A stretch of DNA of 64,000 bases, taken from NCBI GenBank assembly GCA_965204295.1, contig OZ241973.1, positions 1,860,001 through 1,924,000 of the forward strand, in the 5' to 3' direction. Numbering within the stretch: the stretch's first letter is position 1; each line of letters opens with the position of its first letter. Source of the stretch: JAWKWH01 sp965204295. Its GTDB lineage: Bacteria > Pseudomonadota > Alphaproteobacteria > Rhizobiales > Rhizobiaceae. Positions 35,362-43,903 of this stretch are shown piece after piece. The translations under genes and the position numbers were made by a program. A model generated the notes under the pieces. It was not told where the DNA came from, did not search any database, and saw nothing but the letters and a program-made list of their open reading frames with translations.

Positions 35362-37998
35362 CTATGGCCGGCCGACAATCTTCTCCATCATCTGCGCCCG
35401 CATGTCCTTGCCGTCGACGGTTTTCTCCACGACGATGAACAGGCATTCGCCGCCGCTTTCCCGCTCCCACAACAGACCGACGGTCCGTTTTTCGGCGGTG
35501 TCGGGGCCGTCGGCGATATGGGCGCCCTTGTACTCGACAACGAGCAGTCGGCCGTCCTGCATCCGGGCCACGAAATCCGGGTAGAACCTGCCCGCGGCGG
35601 TGGGCAGACGGAACGAGTCGGGATGACGCGCGACGTTGCGGAGCCAGAACTTGAGGCCCGGCAGGCTTTCGATGGCCTGCGCGCACCGGAACTCCTCGCC
35701 GTTCTCCGCGCCGTCGAAAGCCGGGACATGCTCCGGTCCGAGGAAGTGTTTGCGCGGCCTCCAGCGCCCGCGGTAGAGGCGCTCGCCCCGGTACATGCCT
35801 TCCCTGAAAACGAAGGCATGGTCGAACGACACCTCCACCTTCGCCTCCGGCGCGAACAGGTATCGCTTGCAGGCTCTATCGCGTTCCTGCTGGCGAATGG
35901 CGGCTATCTTCTCGCGGATCTTGCGCGCGAGGATGAACTTGCATCGCATGAGGGCGGCGATATGCATGCCGCGCGCTTCGATCAGGCAGCCGACGAGATC
36001 GCGCAGCCATCGCAGCAGTTCGCTCTGATGAATGTCCGGTTGGCGCACCTGCGGGTCGAGCCAGATCGTCAGCGCTTCCGGCGTCCAGCCCTCCACATCC
36101 ACATCCAGCGCAAGCCGCTCGGTCTCTTCGGCGAACTGATAGGCGATCCGATTGCCGTCGAGGTCTATCTCGAAGCTGCGCGCGGTTTCGCGGATCGCGA
36201 ACTCGGCCTCGCCCAGCCTGGATGAATGATCGAGCAGCGACCAGTCGTGGTGATCCATGAACACGTCGGTGTCCGCGAACTTCAGTTCGCCCTGGATCTC
36301 CGACATCAGGCGGGGGACCTCGAACGTCTCTCCCCGTTCGGCGGGCGAGAGTCGATCCTTCACCTCGACGCGGTACTGCGCGACCGCCTCGGAAAAGCCC
36401 TTTCGCTCCGTCTCGGGCAGCGTTTCGGCGATCGCCTTCTCCAAGCCGCCGTCGACCCGGCCGGTCACGGCGATCTCGACCCTGCCGCCGTCGGTCTCGC
36501 GGACGGTCACGCCCTCGCGTTTCGACAGTTCCGCGACCGCTTCGGGCGTCGCCGTCACCGTGTGCTTGAAGCTCGGCCCGGGTTTGTCGCGCGGACCGAA
36601 CAGGCCGGTGTCCGCATCGAGCGAGGTCTGCGCCGGCTCGATATTGTCCTGCGCCTCGTCCTCCTCGAAACCCATGGCCACCAGCTTGTCGGCCAGCGAA
36701 CGCGCCGCCTCGCCGAAGGAGGGCTCCGACAGAAACGCATAGGCGCGGTTCAGATCCTCCGCCTTGCGGCGCCTGGCGTAGGGCATCCGCAGGACGCGCC
36801 CCAGCAGTTGCTCGACATCCACCGCGCTGCGGATCCGCGAGACGGAGCAGAACGCGTAGGCGAAAGAACAATCCCAGCCCTCCTTAAGCGCCTCGACGGT
36901 GATGACGTATTCGATCGGGCACTTCGGATCGAACAGGTCGATCCCGTCGAGTTCGCGCTGATCGCCGGTCGCCACGGCGATCCTCCCCCCGGGGATCTGC
37001 TCGACTTCCGTCAGGTGCTTCTTCAGCGCCTCGACCGTCACCTCACGGTTCTTCGGCTGCGCCTGGAAAAGAACGATGGGGCGGATGTAGTCGCGATCGT
37101 CCTCCGCCGTCCCGGCGAGCGACGCGCGGGCCGCAATCGCTCCGTTCACGGCGTTCTGCCAGGTGTCGTGCTCGGACAGCATGACCGGCAGCTTGATCAT
37201 CTCCTCGAGCTTCAACTCCCGCGCCGTCACGCCGTGCAGGATGTTCGAGTTGAGCCGCGGCGTCGCCGTGAACTCGACGATCGCCGACGGGTTGACCCGC
37301 GCCTGCATCTCGCGCGTCAGGCCGGTGACGGCGTTGTGCGCCTCGTCCACGATCATCAACGGCCGGTGGACATGCATCAGATTGGCGAAGGAGAACCTGC
37401 GCCCGCCGCCGTCCGGCGTCTCCAGCCCCGGCCGGGTCTTGGGCAGCGCGGCGAAGTGCGGCTCCATGTTCTCGTTGTGGGCGTAGACCTTCCGACCCTC
37501 GGTGTTCGACACGCGCAGGGTCTGGATCGTGCCGACGACGATGCAGCAATGGTCGCGGATGTCGTGCGGGCGGATATGGGTGAAATCGGCGATGTCGAAC
37601 ACGCGCACGCGCCCGGCGAACGCCTCGTCCACGGCCTGCCGATAAGGATGGCGGACGTTCTTCAGCGCCTCGGCGGTCTGCAGGCGGATGGTGTTCGACG
37701 GCGCCAGCCACAGGACCATCGGATAGTCCTTCTCCACCCAGGCGTCGCGCGCGACGCCGATGGAATGGGCGCCGAGGATCGTCTTGCCGCCCCCCGTCGG
37801 CAAGCGCAGGCAGACATAGGGAACGGAAGGCAGCCCGGCGAGCGGCGTGTAGGCGCCGCCGTATCGGCCGAGCCGCCCGGCCCGTTCCGGCTCGCCGGTG
37901 ATCGCCTCGTATGCGCCCTTCGGCCCCGCGACGCGCGCCTCCTCGAAGAAGCGGCGGAGCGTGGAGAGAGTCTCGGTCTGGTATCGCTTCAGTTTCAT
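35362..37998 (-). CDS. res: Type III-like restriction subunit (DEAD helicase plus PD-(D/E)XK nuclease)
   Basis: This is an 878-residue Res-type protein. Helicase motif I RLPTGGGKT (residues 69-73), motif II DEAH in MIVDEAHNAV, TATPRL (motif III) and a second RecA domain with EGWDC and LLGRVLRMPY are present. Near the C-terminus YPDFVARMQDGRLLVVEYKG gives the Asp...Glu-x-Lys nuclease signature. It should translocate and cut unmethylated DNA together with the Mod subunit encoded just upstream. The ATG at 37998 is used; its surroundings are duplicated, so a second copy of the start codon lies 110 bases upstream. Confidence 0.88.
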   Translation of the reverse strand: MKLKRYQTETLSTLRRFFEEARVAGPKGAYEAITGEPERAGRLGRYGGAYTPLAGLPSVPYVCLRLPTGGGKTILGAHSIGVARDAWVEKDYPMVLWLAPSNTIRLQTAEALKNVRHPYRQAVDEAFAGRVRVFDIADFTHIRPHDIRDHCCIVVGTIQTLRVSNTEGRKVYAHNENMEPHFAALPKTRPGLETPDGGGRRFSFANLMHVHRPLMIVDEAHNAVTGLTREMQARVNPSAIVEFTATPRLNSNILHGVTARELKLEEMIKLPVMLSEHDTWQNAVNGAIAARASLAGTAEDDRDYIRPIVLFQAQPKNREVTVEALKKHLTEVEQIPGGRIAVATGDQRELDGIDLFDPKCPIEYVITVEALKEGWDCSFAYAFCSVSRIRSAVDVEQLLGRVLRMPYARRRKAEDLNRAYAFLSEPSFGEAARSLADKLVAMGFEEDEAQDNIEPAQTSLDADTGLFGPRDKPGPSFKHTVTATPEAVAELSKREGVTVRETDGGRVEIAVTGRVDGGLEKAIAETLPETERKGFSEAVAQYRVEVKDRLSPAERGETFEVPRLMSEIQGELKFADTDVFMDHHDWSLLDHSSRLGEAEFAIRETARSFEIDLDGNRIAYQFAEETERLALDVDVEGWTPEALTIWLDPQVRQPDIHQSELLRWLRDLVGCLIEARGMHIAALMRCKFILARKIREKIAAIRQQERDRACKRYLFAPEAKVEVSFDHAFVFREGMYRGERLYRGRWRPRKHFLGPEHVPAFDGAENGEEFRCAQAIESLPGLKFWLRNVARHPDSFRLPTAAGRFYPDFVARMQDGRLLVVEYKGAHIADGPDTAEKRTVGLLWERESGGECLFIVVEKTVDGKDMRAQMMEKIVGRP

Positions 37999-38164
37999 CG
38001 GATGCCCCCGCAAGCCGTGACGGGAAAAGCGGGCGCCGGTTTTCCGTCCGCCATGAAGAAGCGGCGGAGCGTGGAGAGAGTCTCGGTCTGGTATCGCTTC
38101 AGTTTCATCGGATGCCCCCGCAAGCCGTGACGGGAAAAGCGGGCGCCGGTTTTCCGTCCGCCAT
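37945..38164. repeat. Perfect 110-bp tandem duplication covering the res start
   Basis: Bases 37945-38054 and 38055-38164 are identical over 110 bases with no gap between. The unit contains the first 18 codons of res, its ribosome-site region and about 55 bases upstream. Because 110 is not a multiple of three, the extra copy cannot extend the res frame. It creates a short decoy frame instead. Confidence 0.92.
37995..38108 (-). CDS. Short leader frame created by the duplication, upstream of res
   Basis: The upstream copy of the res start opens a 37-residue frame: the first 18 residues of Res, then MADGKPAPAFPVTACGGIR. Its TGA overlaps the true res ATG (ATGA). A 19-residue frame from 38164 to 38105 (the same MADG sequence) ends in the same way on the upstream start. 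Translation of res may therefore be coupled through these frames. Whether they are made is unknown. Confidence 0.35.
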   Translation of the reverse strand: MKLKRYQTETLSTLRRFFMADGKPAPAFPVTACGGIR

Positions 38165-38178
38165 CGCGACCATCCTCG

Positions 38179-39726
38179 TCACACCCGCGCCTTGACGTCG
38201 TAGGGCGTCTGCCTGAAGGCGACGCGGTCGCGGTCGAGCGTCGCCGGCGTCAGCCGAGACCGCTCGCCATAGACGGTCAGCGGTCCGTCGAAACCGGGAA
38301 CGGCCCGCTCGATTTCCTCGCGGATGAGGGCGAGCGTCGCCCGGGTCAGAACGTTGCCGCCGCCCGGCCGCTTGTCGCCGAGAACGCCGTTATAGAGCAG
38401 CGCATAGGCGCGGCCGTCCCGGACGCCGAGCAGCGGCCCGCCGGGTTCCCGCGCGCCGTCCCACGGGCGATCGGTCTCCGAAAACCAGACATGCGCCGCC
38501 AGCACGGAAAAGCGGATGTCCCGCCGGATACGCCCTTCCCGGTCGAACACCGGCGGGCCGAGCCGATAGAACCGGAATCCGCCGCCGCCCCGCCAGTTCA
38601 CCGCTTTCGAGATGCCGCCCCGTTCGCCCTCGACGACCTTGTTCAGCCGCGGCGCGCAGTGGGTGCGGGCATGGTCGCCCATTTCGATGCCGATATAGCG
38701 CCGGCCCATCTTGTGCGCGACGGCCGCCGTGGTGCCGGAGCCGAGAAAGGAGTCGAGGACGAGGTCGCCGGGATCGGTGGCGATGTGCAGAATGCGCTGA
38801 ACAAGACGTTCGGGCTTTGGAGTATCAAAAACGGTCGAGCCGAAGAGCTTCACTGTTTCTTTCTTCGCCTCGTCGTTTGTGCCTACGTCAGCCGCCAGCC
38901 ACAGGGTATTCGGAGTCAAACCGGCTTTCGCCTCGGACAAAAATTTCTTTTCCCGCGGTGCGTTATTTCCAGATGCACCAAACCAAATCCGTTTGTCTGC
39001 GATTTTTTCCTGCATCACCGGCCAAGTATAAAGCCAACAGCGCCCGGCTGGGAGAGTATGAACTTTTCCATTGGGTGCCGTGAAATCATAGAACTGGCTT
39101 GGAGTTCCATGCCCCCCCTGTGCATTCACCGATACGGACTGCCATGGGCCTCGCGGGTCATCGTCTGGATTCTTGTAGCGGCCCTTCACCGTTTCGGAGA
39201 GTTCGAGATCATTCCGCACTGCCCCAAACTTCGCGGGCTCTCGGCAGTAGATAACAATTCGTTCGCAGTCCTCCGAAAACACTTTTCGGTTTTCCCGGGT
39301 TGTCCGTTGCTGCCATGTGCAGGACGTGACGAAGTTTTTCCGTCCGAAAACCTCATCCATGATGACTTTCAGATAGTGACCCTCGTTGTCGTCGATGGAT
39401 ACCCAGATCGAGCCATTTTCTGACAGGAATTCCCGCAGCAGTTCCAGCCGCGGCCACATCATGGCCAGCCACCGCGTGTGCTCCAGATTGTCGTCATAGT
39501 GCTCGAAGGCCGACCCGGTGTTGTAAGGCGGGTCGATATAGATGCACTTCACCCGACCCGCATAGAACGGCAGCAGCGCCTTGAGCGCCTCCAGATTGTC
39601 GCCCTGGATCAGCATGTTGCCGGCGTCGCCCGCCGACAGGTCCGGGACCTCCTCCAGCAGGCGATAGGGCGCGCGCTGTGCCGTGCGGATGTCCTCGTCG
39701 CGGGTCAGCCAGTTCAGGATCGGCAC
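38179..39726 (-). CDS. mod: Type III-like site-specific DNA-methyltransferase (Mod)
   Basis: This 515-residue N6-adenine (or N4-cytosine) methyltransferase has the beta-class motif order: DPPYNTG (residues 65-71) comes first and the SAM site DSFLGSGTTAAVAHKMGRRYIG later. LIQGDNLEALKALLPFYAGRVKCIYIDPPY (in parts) is the usual type III Mod start. The GTG at 39726 is preferred, with GGGGAC upstream; an open extension to 39930 has no support. It forms an operon with res, whose region begins 15 bases after the mod stop. The recognition sequence cannot be read from this. Confidence 0.9.
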   Translation of the reverse strand: MPILNWLTRDEDIRTAQRAPYRLLEEVPDLSAGDAGNMLIQGDNLEALKALLPFYAGRVKCIYIDPPYNTGSAFEHYDDNLEHTRWLAMMWPRLELLREFLSENGSIWVSIDDNEGHYLKVIMDEVFGRKNFVTSCTWQQRTTRENRKVFSEDCERIVIYCREPAKFGAVRNDLELSETVKGRYKNPDDDPRGPWQSVSVNAQGGHGTPSQFYDFTAPNGKVHTLPAGRCWLYTWPVMQEKIADKRIWFGASGNNAPREKKFLSEAKAGLTPNTLWLAADVGTNDEAKKETVKLFGSTVFDTPKPERLVQRILHIATDPGDLVLDSFLGSGTTAAVAHKMGRRYIGIEMGDHARTHCAPRLNKVVEGERGGISKAVNWRGGGGFRFYRLGPPVFDREGRIRRDIRFSVLAAHVWFSETDRPWDGAREPGGPLLGVRDGRAYALLYNGVLGDKRPGGGNVLTRATLALIREEIERAVPGFDGPLTVYGERSRLTPATLDRDRVAFRQTPYDVKARV

Positions 39727-39926
39727 CGTTCGTCCCCGTTGTTGCCGTGCGCCGCCGATTCGCCGCTTGAGCGCATCTCGCCGGCGGGATCGAACGCCGA
39801 TGCTCCTCGACCGCGAGGACGGCGACCGCCCATGCTTCCCGACGACCGAAGCGACGCCCGGCCTCACGGGCCGATACGGCCTCCTCCCCGTTTTGCGGTC
39901 ACAATGATCACAATGCGCGCGGCGGG

Positions 39927-40055
39927 TCAACGATCCGCGGGCGCGCGAACGAGATCGATGCTGCCCACGACCGCATCCACGCTGCCGGCGCCGACCACTT
40001 CCTTGTCAATGCCGATCACGTGAATTGGGGCGACGTTACCGCGTTCGCAAATCAT
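39927..40055 (-). CDS. 42-residue frame, possible gene remnant
   Basis: The frame reads MICERGNVAPIHVIGIDKEV and continues through VGAGSVDAVVGSIDLVRAP to a stop. Codon choice looks coding, but there is no ribosome site and I recognise no family. It lies in the 380-base gap between mod and the CoiA-like gene and could be the tail of a lost gene. The rest of that gap shows nothing I can support. Confidence 0.25.
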   Translation of the reverse strand: MICERGNVAPIHVIGIDKEVVGAGSVDAVVGSIDLVRAPADR

Positions 40056-40108
40056 ATTGTGCTACTCACGCGCATCGCCGGCGCGGTCTTCCATGGGGGC
40101 GAGCACGC

Positions 40109-41395
40109 TCAGTCCCGGGTGACGGGCCGCGCCCAGTTCGGCAGGGCGTCAAGATAGGCGAGCTCTTCGCGGAGCACAGGATCAAGCGCCTCGGGGAGCA
40201 GGCGGCGCAGCAACTGCCATTCGGGCGATTGTTCATCCGCCTGCACCTCGCCGCGGTGGCGTCGCAGATGGTCGCCAACCGTCGTTCCAAGCAGATTGCC
40301 GCTCGCCGTGTTTTCTATCAGCCGGGTCAGCAGGTCCACGTAGGGCGCGAACGGGTCGTTGTGCAGGTAGGTGTTGAGCATCCCTTTGATGTTCTGGTCC
40401 TTGCTCGCATAGTTGCGAGGCTTTCCGTTCGCCGTCGCGACGATGGAGAAGGCTGCCGCGACGAGCAGACTTTGCGGGCGATCGAGGTCGTTCAGAGGCT
40501 CGTGACGGTTCCACCCACCAAGGGCGCAAAACCAGGGGCGGCGGCGTTGCTCTATATCCCGAAGACGCGGAGTAACGATCCGGTCCTCCCAATAAGGGAG
40601 CTTCGAGCGCGGGACGGTCAGTTCGTCGAAGCGCACGAGCTTCGGCCAGTCGAACCTGTCGCCGTTCGTCAGGTAGCAGGACAGAACCAGCGTCTTCCGC
40701 TCCCGCGACGCGTCCACGGCTGCGGGGTCGAGGACAAAGGCGTTTCCTCTGTGCCGGCGGATGACGTCTCGAAAGCTCTGCTGCACCGTGCGCGCCGTGT
40801 CGATCCCGAATAGGATCCACAGCAAAGGGATGCCTTCGCGCTCGTAGTGCTTGCATCGAGCAGAAATCTCGGTCTGGAACGTGCCCGACATCTGAAACTC
40901 GACCGCGAACGGACCGAAGCCGTCCCACTGCACGTAAACATCGGGGAACCGGCCGTATTCGTTCTCGGTCGGGGGCAAGTATTTCGCGACCGTATGGTGG
41001 ATGTATCGGTCGTCCAGCGCGGCCAGTTCGGCGACCTGCTCGCACCTCAGCCGATGGAAGTTGGACTCCTGCCGCCCCTGGTATTGAGCGGCGCGCGCAT
41101 CGTCGGGCGCAATGTTGCGGCGGCCCTGATACCAGGGGCAGCGAGGGTCGTTCCCGGCGTAGTGTGCGAAGAGCGGACGGTTGACGCCGCCAATCCGCGC
41201 CGTCCGAATATAGACCTCGCCATCGCACTTCATACAGCGCGCGACGAGCCCATCCTTGCCGTTACGCCGGTCCGTGATCCGGTCTCGGATCATGCCCCAA
41301 CGGTCGTCGGGCATCGCGAGCAGATCGGTTGCCGCGATGGGACCGTACCGCTCGACAATCGCTGCTTCCACGATGCGCCGGGGCTTCCTCGTCAT
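40109..41395 (-). CDS. CoiA-like / DUF6035-type protein with nuclease-like core
   Basis: This 428-residue protein begins MTRKPRRIVEAAIVERYG. A Cys/His-rich block, ARCMKCDGEVYIRTARIG then FAHYAGNDPRCPWYQG, resembles a zinc ribbon as in competence-protein CoiA relatives. The segment FPDVYVQWDGFGPFAVEFQMSG carries an Asp...Glu-x-Gln pattern like a PD-(D/E)XK fold. The C-terminal half is helical and unrecognised. It is transcribed in the same direction as mod and res, 380 bases upstream, in a defence island. A nuclease role is inferred from the fold motif only. Confidence 0.6.
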   Translation of the reverse strand: MTRKPRRIVEAAIVERYGPIAATDLLAMPDDRWGMIRDRITDRRNGKDGLVARCMKCDGEVYIRTARIGGVNRPLFAHYAGNDPRCPWYQGRRNIAPDDARAAQYQGRQESNFHRLRCEQVAELAALDDRYIHHTVAKYLPPTENEYGRFPDVYVQWDGFGPFAVEFQMSGTFQTEISARCKHYEREGIPLLWILFGIDTARTVQQSFRDVIRRHRGNAFVLDPAAVDASRERKTLVLSCYLTNGDRFDWPKLVRFDELTVPRSKLPYWEDRIVTPRLRDIEQRRRPWFCALGGWNRHEPLNDLDRPQSLLVAAAFSIVATANGKPRNYASKDQNIKGMLNTYLHNDPFAPYVDLLTRLIENTASGNLLGTTVGDHLRRHRGEVQADEQSPEWQLLRRLLPEALDPVLREELAYLDALPNWARPVTRD

Positions 41396-41581
41396 ATCGC
41401 CACTATATCGAGTCGCCGGAACATAGCAAGAACTTGAACCTTGAAGATCACGCAACATCCGTCGCGACCCCGTCCGGTCGCACGGCTATGAACGACCGAA
41501 GCGTCCGCGGGTCAGCTTCCGCCTGAATCACACATGACCCGTCATCGTGGCTCCATGGAGATGGATACGAATGGCGGAGGG

Positions 41582-41731
41582 TCAGGCCCGGTTCCGCGCG
41601 ATCGCCCCGGTCGCCGTCAGTGGCTTATACGTCTCTTCCGGGGCCGCGAAGGCATGGGTCAATTCGGCCTTCAACCGGTTGAAGGCTTCCGCCTCCGCCC
41701 GTTCCTTGTCCCGCCGGATGTAGCTTGTCAC
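41582..41731 (-). pseudogene. ParD-like antitoxin C-terminal fragment
   Basis: A 49-residue frame contains YIRRDKERAEAEAFNRLKAE and continues AFAAPEETYKPLTA, ending IARNR. This resembles the second half of ribbon-helix-helix antitoxins (YVRxLIRRDxER...). The N-terminal DNA-binding strand is missing: the frame is closed by a stop six codons before its first GTG. That GTG overlaps the stop of the preceding frame (GTGA). No toxin gene is next to it. Confidence 0.4.
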
Positions 41732-42012
41732 GCGGTTCTGGAATCTCTGTCACCGGGTTCCGGAATTTTCGAAAACGCAATTTTATTGCGCGGTGACGCA
41801 TTCAGGACATTCTCGAAGGCTCTTTGAAGGCCGTTCGAGCGCCCCTCAAAAGCGGCGATCTCCGTCGCCCGGCGCGATGAATTACGCATCGCCTTGTCCA
41901 TGGATTCGGCGACGCCGGTCGCCATGTCGCGCGCGTCTTCGCCCGCGCCGTCTCCGACTTGCAGCGCGTCCAACGCAAGCGCGAGGCCGTTTGCCCTCCA
42001 AAGGGTACTCAT
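41728..42012 (-). CDS. Unknown 94-residue protein
   Basis: The frame starts MSTLWRANGLALALDALQVG with GAGGA about nine bases before the ATG at 42012. It is helical and polar, with AFEGRSNGLQRAFENVLN in the middle. The tail after about residue 80 (SKIPEPGDRDSRTA) looks like run-on sequence. The stop overlaps the GTG of the antitoxin-like fragment. It is unrecognised. It may be a small protein of a former toxin-antitoxin or phage operon. Confidence 0.4.
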   Translation of the reverse strand: MSTLWRANGLALALDALQVGDGAGEDARDMATGVAESMDKAMRNSSRRATEIAAFEGRSNGLQRAFENVLNASPRNKIAFSKIPEPGDRDSRTA

Positions 42013-42208
42013 CGCGCCAATCCTCAACAAAAACTCCGGAACATCGCCGACGCGTTACGCGACTACATTCCCGGCTTCATTCCCGGCTTCATTTTCTTCC
42101 GCCGACCGGAGAAAATCGAAAGGCGCGGCGGTCTTTTCACAGGCGATGCTGAACACACCTGTTGGCCGGACTGCGAAAAGCGCGAATGACAAGCGGGATG
42201 GACGCGAG

Positions 42209-43214
42209 ATGAATGAACCGAATGCTCTTTGGGGCATACATATGCCGCGCGAAGTCGGCATGGCCCCGATTGAGGAGAGCTTTGTCGGTCTTGGGTGGTC
42301 TGAGATAGGGAACGTATTAGACCTTCCAGAAGACCGCGAGGCCATAAAGACAAAACTGCTTGCCGTCTATCCGGAGGCGAAGAAAGGCGCGACCCCGGTA
42401 TGGGCAGGTGTATTGTTCCGATTCGCCCACGAGATGCAGCCCGGCGATGGAATCATCTATCCGTCCAAGAGTGATCGCATGATTAATCTGGGAATCGTTG
42501 AAGGGCCTTGCACCTACCAGCCGAACGCTCGTCATGAGACCACATTGCAACGGCGGAAAGTACGGTGGCTTTGGCATTTGCCGCGCACTGCGTTTTCACA
42601 ATCGGCACTTCACGAAATCGGTGCATTTGTGACGCTGTTCCAAGTGACAAACAACGCCGATGAATTTATGCGCGCATTCGCTGATGAAATCGAAGAAGTT
42701 GCCGTCCTTGATGACGAAGGCGCGGAAACGGTTTCAGAACAGGTCGCCGAAAACACTGACGACTATGTGCTCAAGCGCCTGAAGTCTGCAATCGATGATG
42801 AAGAATTCGAAACATTTCGTTGCCAGTTTACTAGAGACGACGGGATATCATACCCGCGTCACAAAGAAAACCGGTGACGGTGGCGTCGATGTTATCGCTC
42901 ACCGCGATGAGCTTGGTTTTGAACCGCCTCCAATTAAGATTCAGTGCAAACAGACGTTCGAAACGATTGGACGACCCGACATTCAAAAACTTGACGGCGC
43001 GATCGCACACGGCGAATTCGGAATGTTTGTTACACTTGGCGGGTTTACGACTGACGCCGTGACGTATGAACGGATGAAGCCAAACCTACGCCTGATCGAT
43101 GGACCGGCTTTGGCCGAGTTCGTCTACCGACACTATTCGGAACTATCGCCATCAACTCAAAGGATCGCGCCTTTGCGTCGTATCTACGTACCCTGGCCTA
43201 TGGGTTCGGATTGA
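42209..43214 (+). pseudogene. Mrr-type restriction endonuclease, interrupted by a +1 frameshift
   Basis: The first frame, from the ATG at 42209, encodes about 200 residues of an N-terminal domain (VGMAPIEESFVGLGWSEIG, WAGVLFRFAHEMQPGDGI) that resembles the PUA/EVE-like modules found before Mrr domains. At 42810-42812, in GAAACAT, the frame must shift by one base. The second frame then gives HFVASLLETTGYHTRV, GDGGVDVIAHRDELG and IKIQCKQT, the Mrr_cat nuclease with its Asp...Gln-x-Lys core. Removing one A restores a single protein of about 334 residues. It is either a recent inactivation or a sequencing error. Confidence 0.75.
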
Positions 43215-43276
43215 TGGACAATTCGCTCCCCATGCAGAAGCAGCAAGGTTCGAATCCGCTAATCCATTGAGATCAT

Positions 43277-43353
<77 letters not shown>

Positions 43354-43903
43354 CGGCATGGCGATCATGCCTTCCGGGTTTCAACGCGCTGAATAAACCC
43401 TGGCGGAATTTTCTTCAAGCGCGATGTCGCATCGAAATCGACCACCGTCATATGCCGTCCGATCGCGTACCGCTTGAAAGCGCCTTGGCGCCGCGACCGC
43501 CGGAGCGGCCGCGGGAATCGCGGAAACTCCATTAAACGATTCCGTTTAATCTGGCGGACGCGGCGACGCGCAGACTTGCGACGGTCGACTCTCCAAAGCA
43601 TCCGTATATGCGTTCAAACGCCGGCCGGGCGCGCGAAACGACAAGGCGAACCGGGCGGGACAATTCCGGCGTAAAGGGCCGGTGACATCGCCGTGGACCG
43701 GACGCCACCGGGCAACGCCGAAAATCTCGAACCGGGCGTCGAATCGGGGCTTCCGGCGCTTCACAATTCTCCCGCACTCTATATAAGACCGACCTACCGA
43801 ACGGACATGGCGCAATCTCCGGCACGATGAAATCGCCGAGCCGTCATGCCTTGCGGCATGAATTCACACCATCGCCGACGAAAAGACCTGTGGTGACTTG
43901 TGC
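43354..43903. other. Gene-free stretch between tRNA-Arg and sulfonate locus
   Basis: This is 550 bases without a supportable gene. Several short frames exist but none has a ribosome site and family features together. A small perfect hairpin (CATGCC-TTGC-GGCATG) lies near 43843-43858, and a promoter-like pair lies at 43760-43787. Confidence 0.5.
43760..43787 (+). promoter_or_regulatory. Candidate sigma-70-type promoter for the isomerase-like gene
   Basis: TTCACA and TATAAG are separated by 16 bases, inside a locally AT-rich stretch. They lie about 117 bases before the ATG at 43904. This is pattern only. Confidence 0.3.

Noticed and set aside
36226..38130. A 634-codon open frame on the plus strand opposite the res gene
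   Set aside because: It is antisense to a clear helicase-nuclease gene with all motifs, has no ribosome site and no recognisable domain. GC-rich codons leave the opposite strand open.
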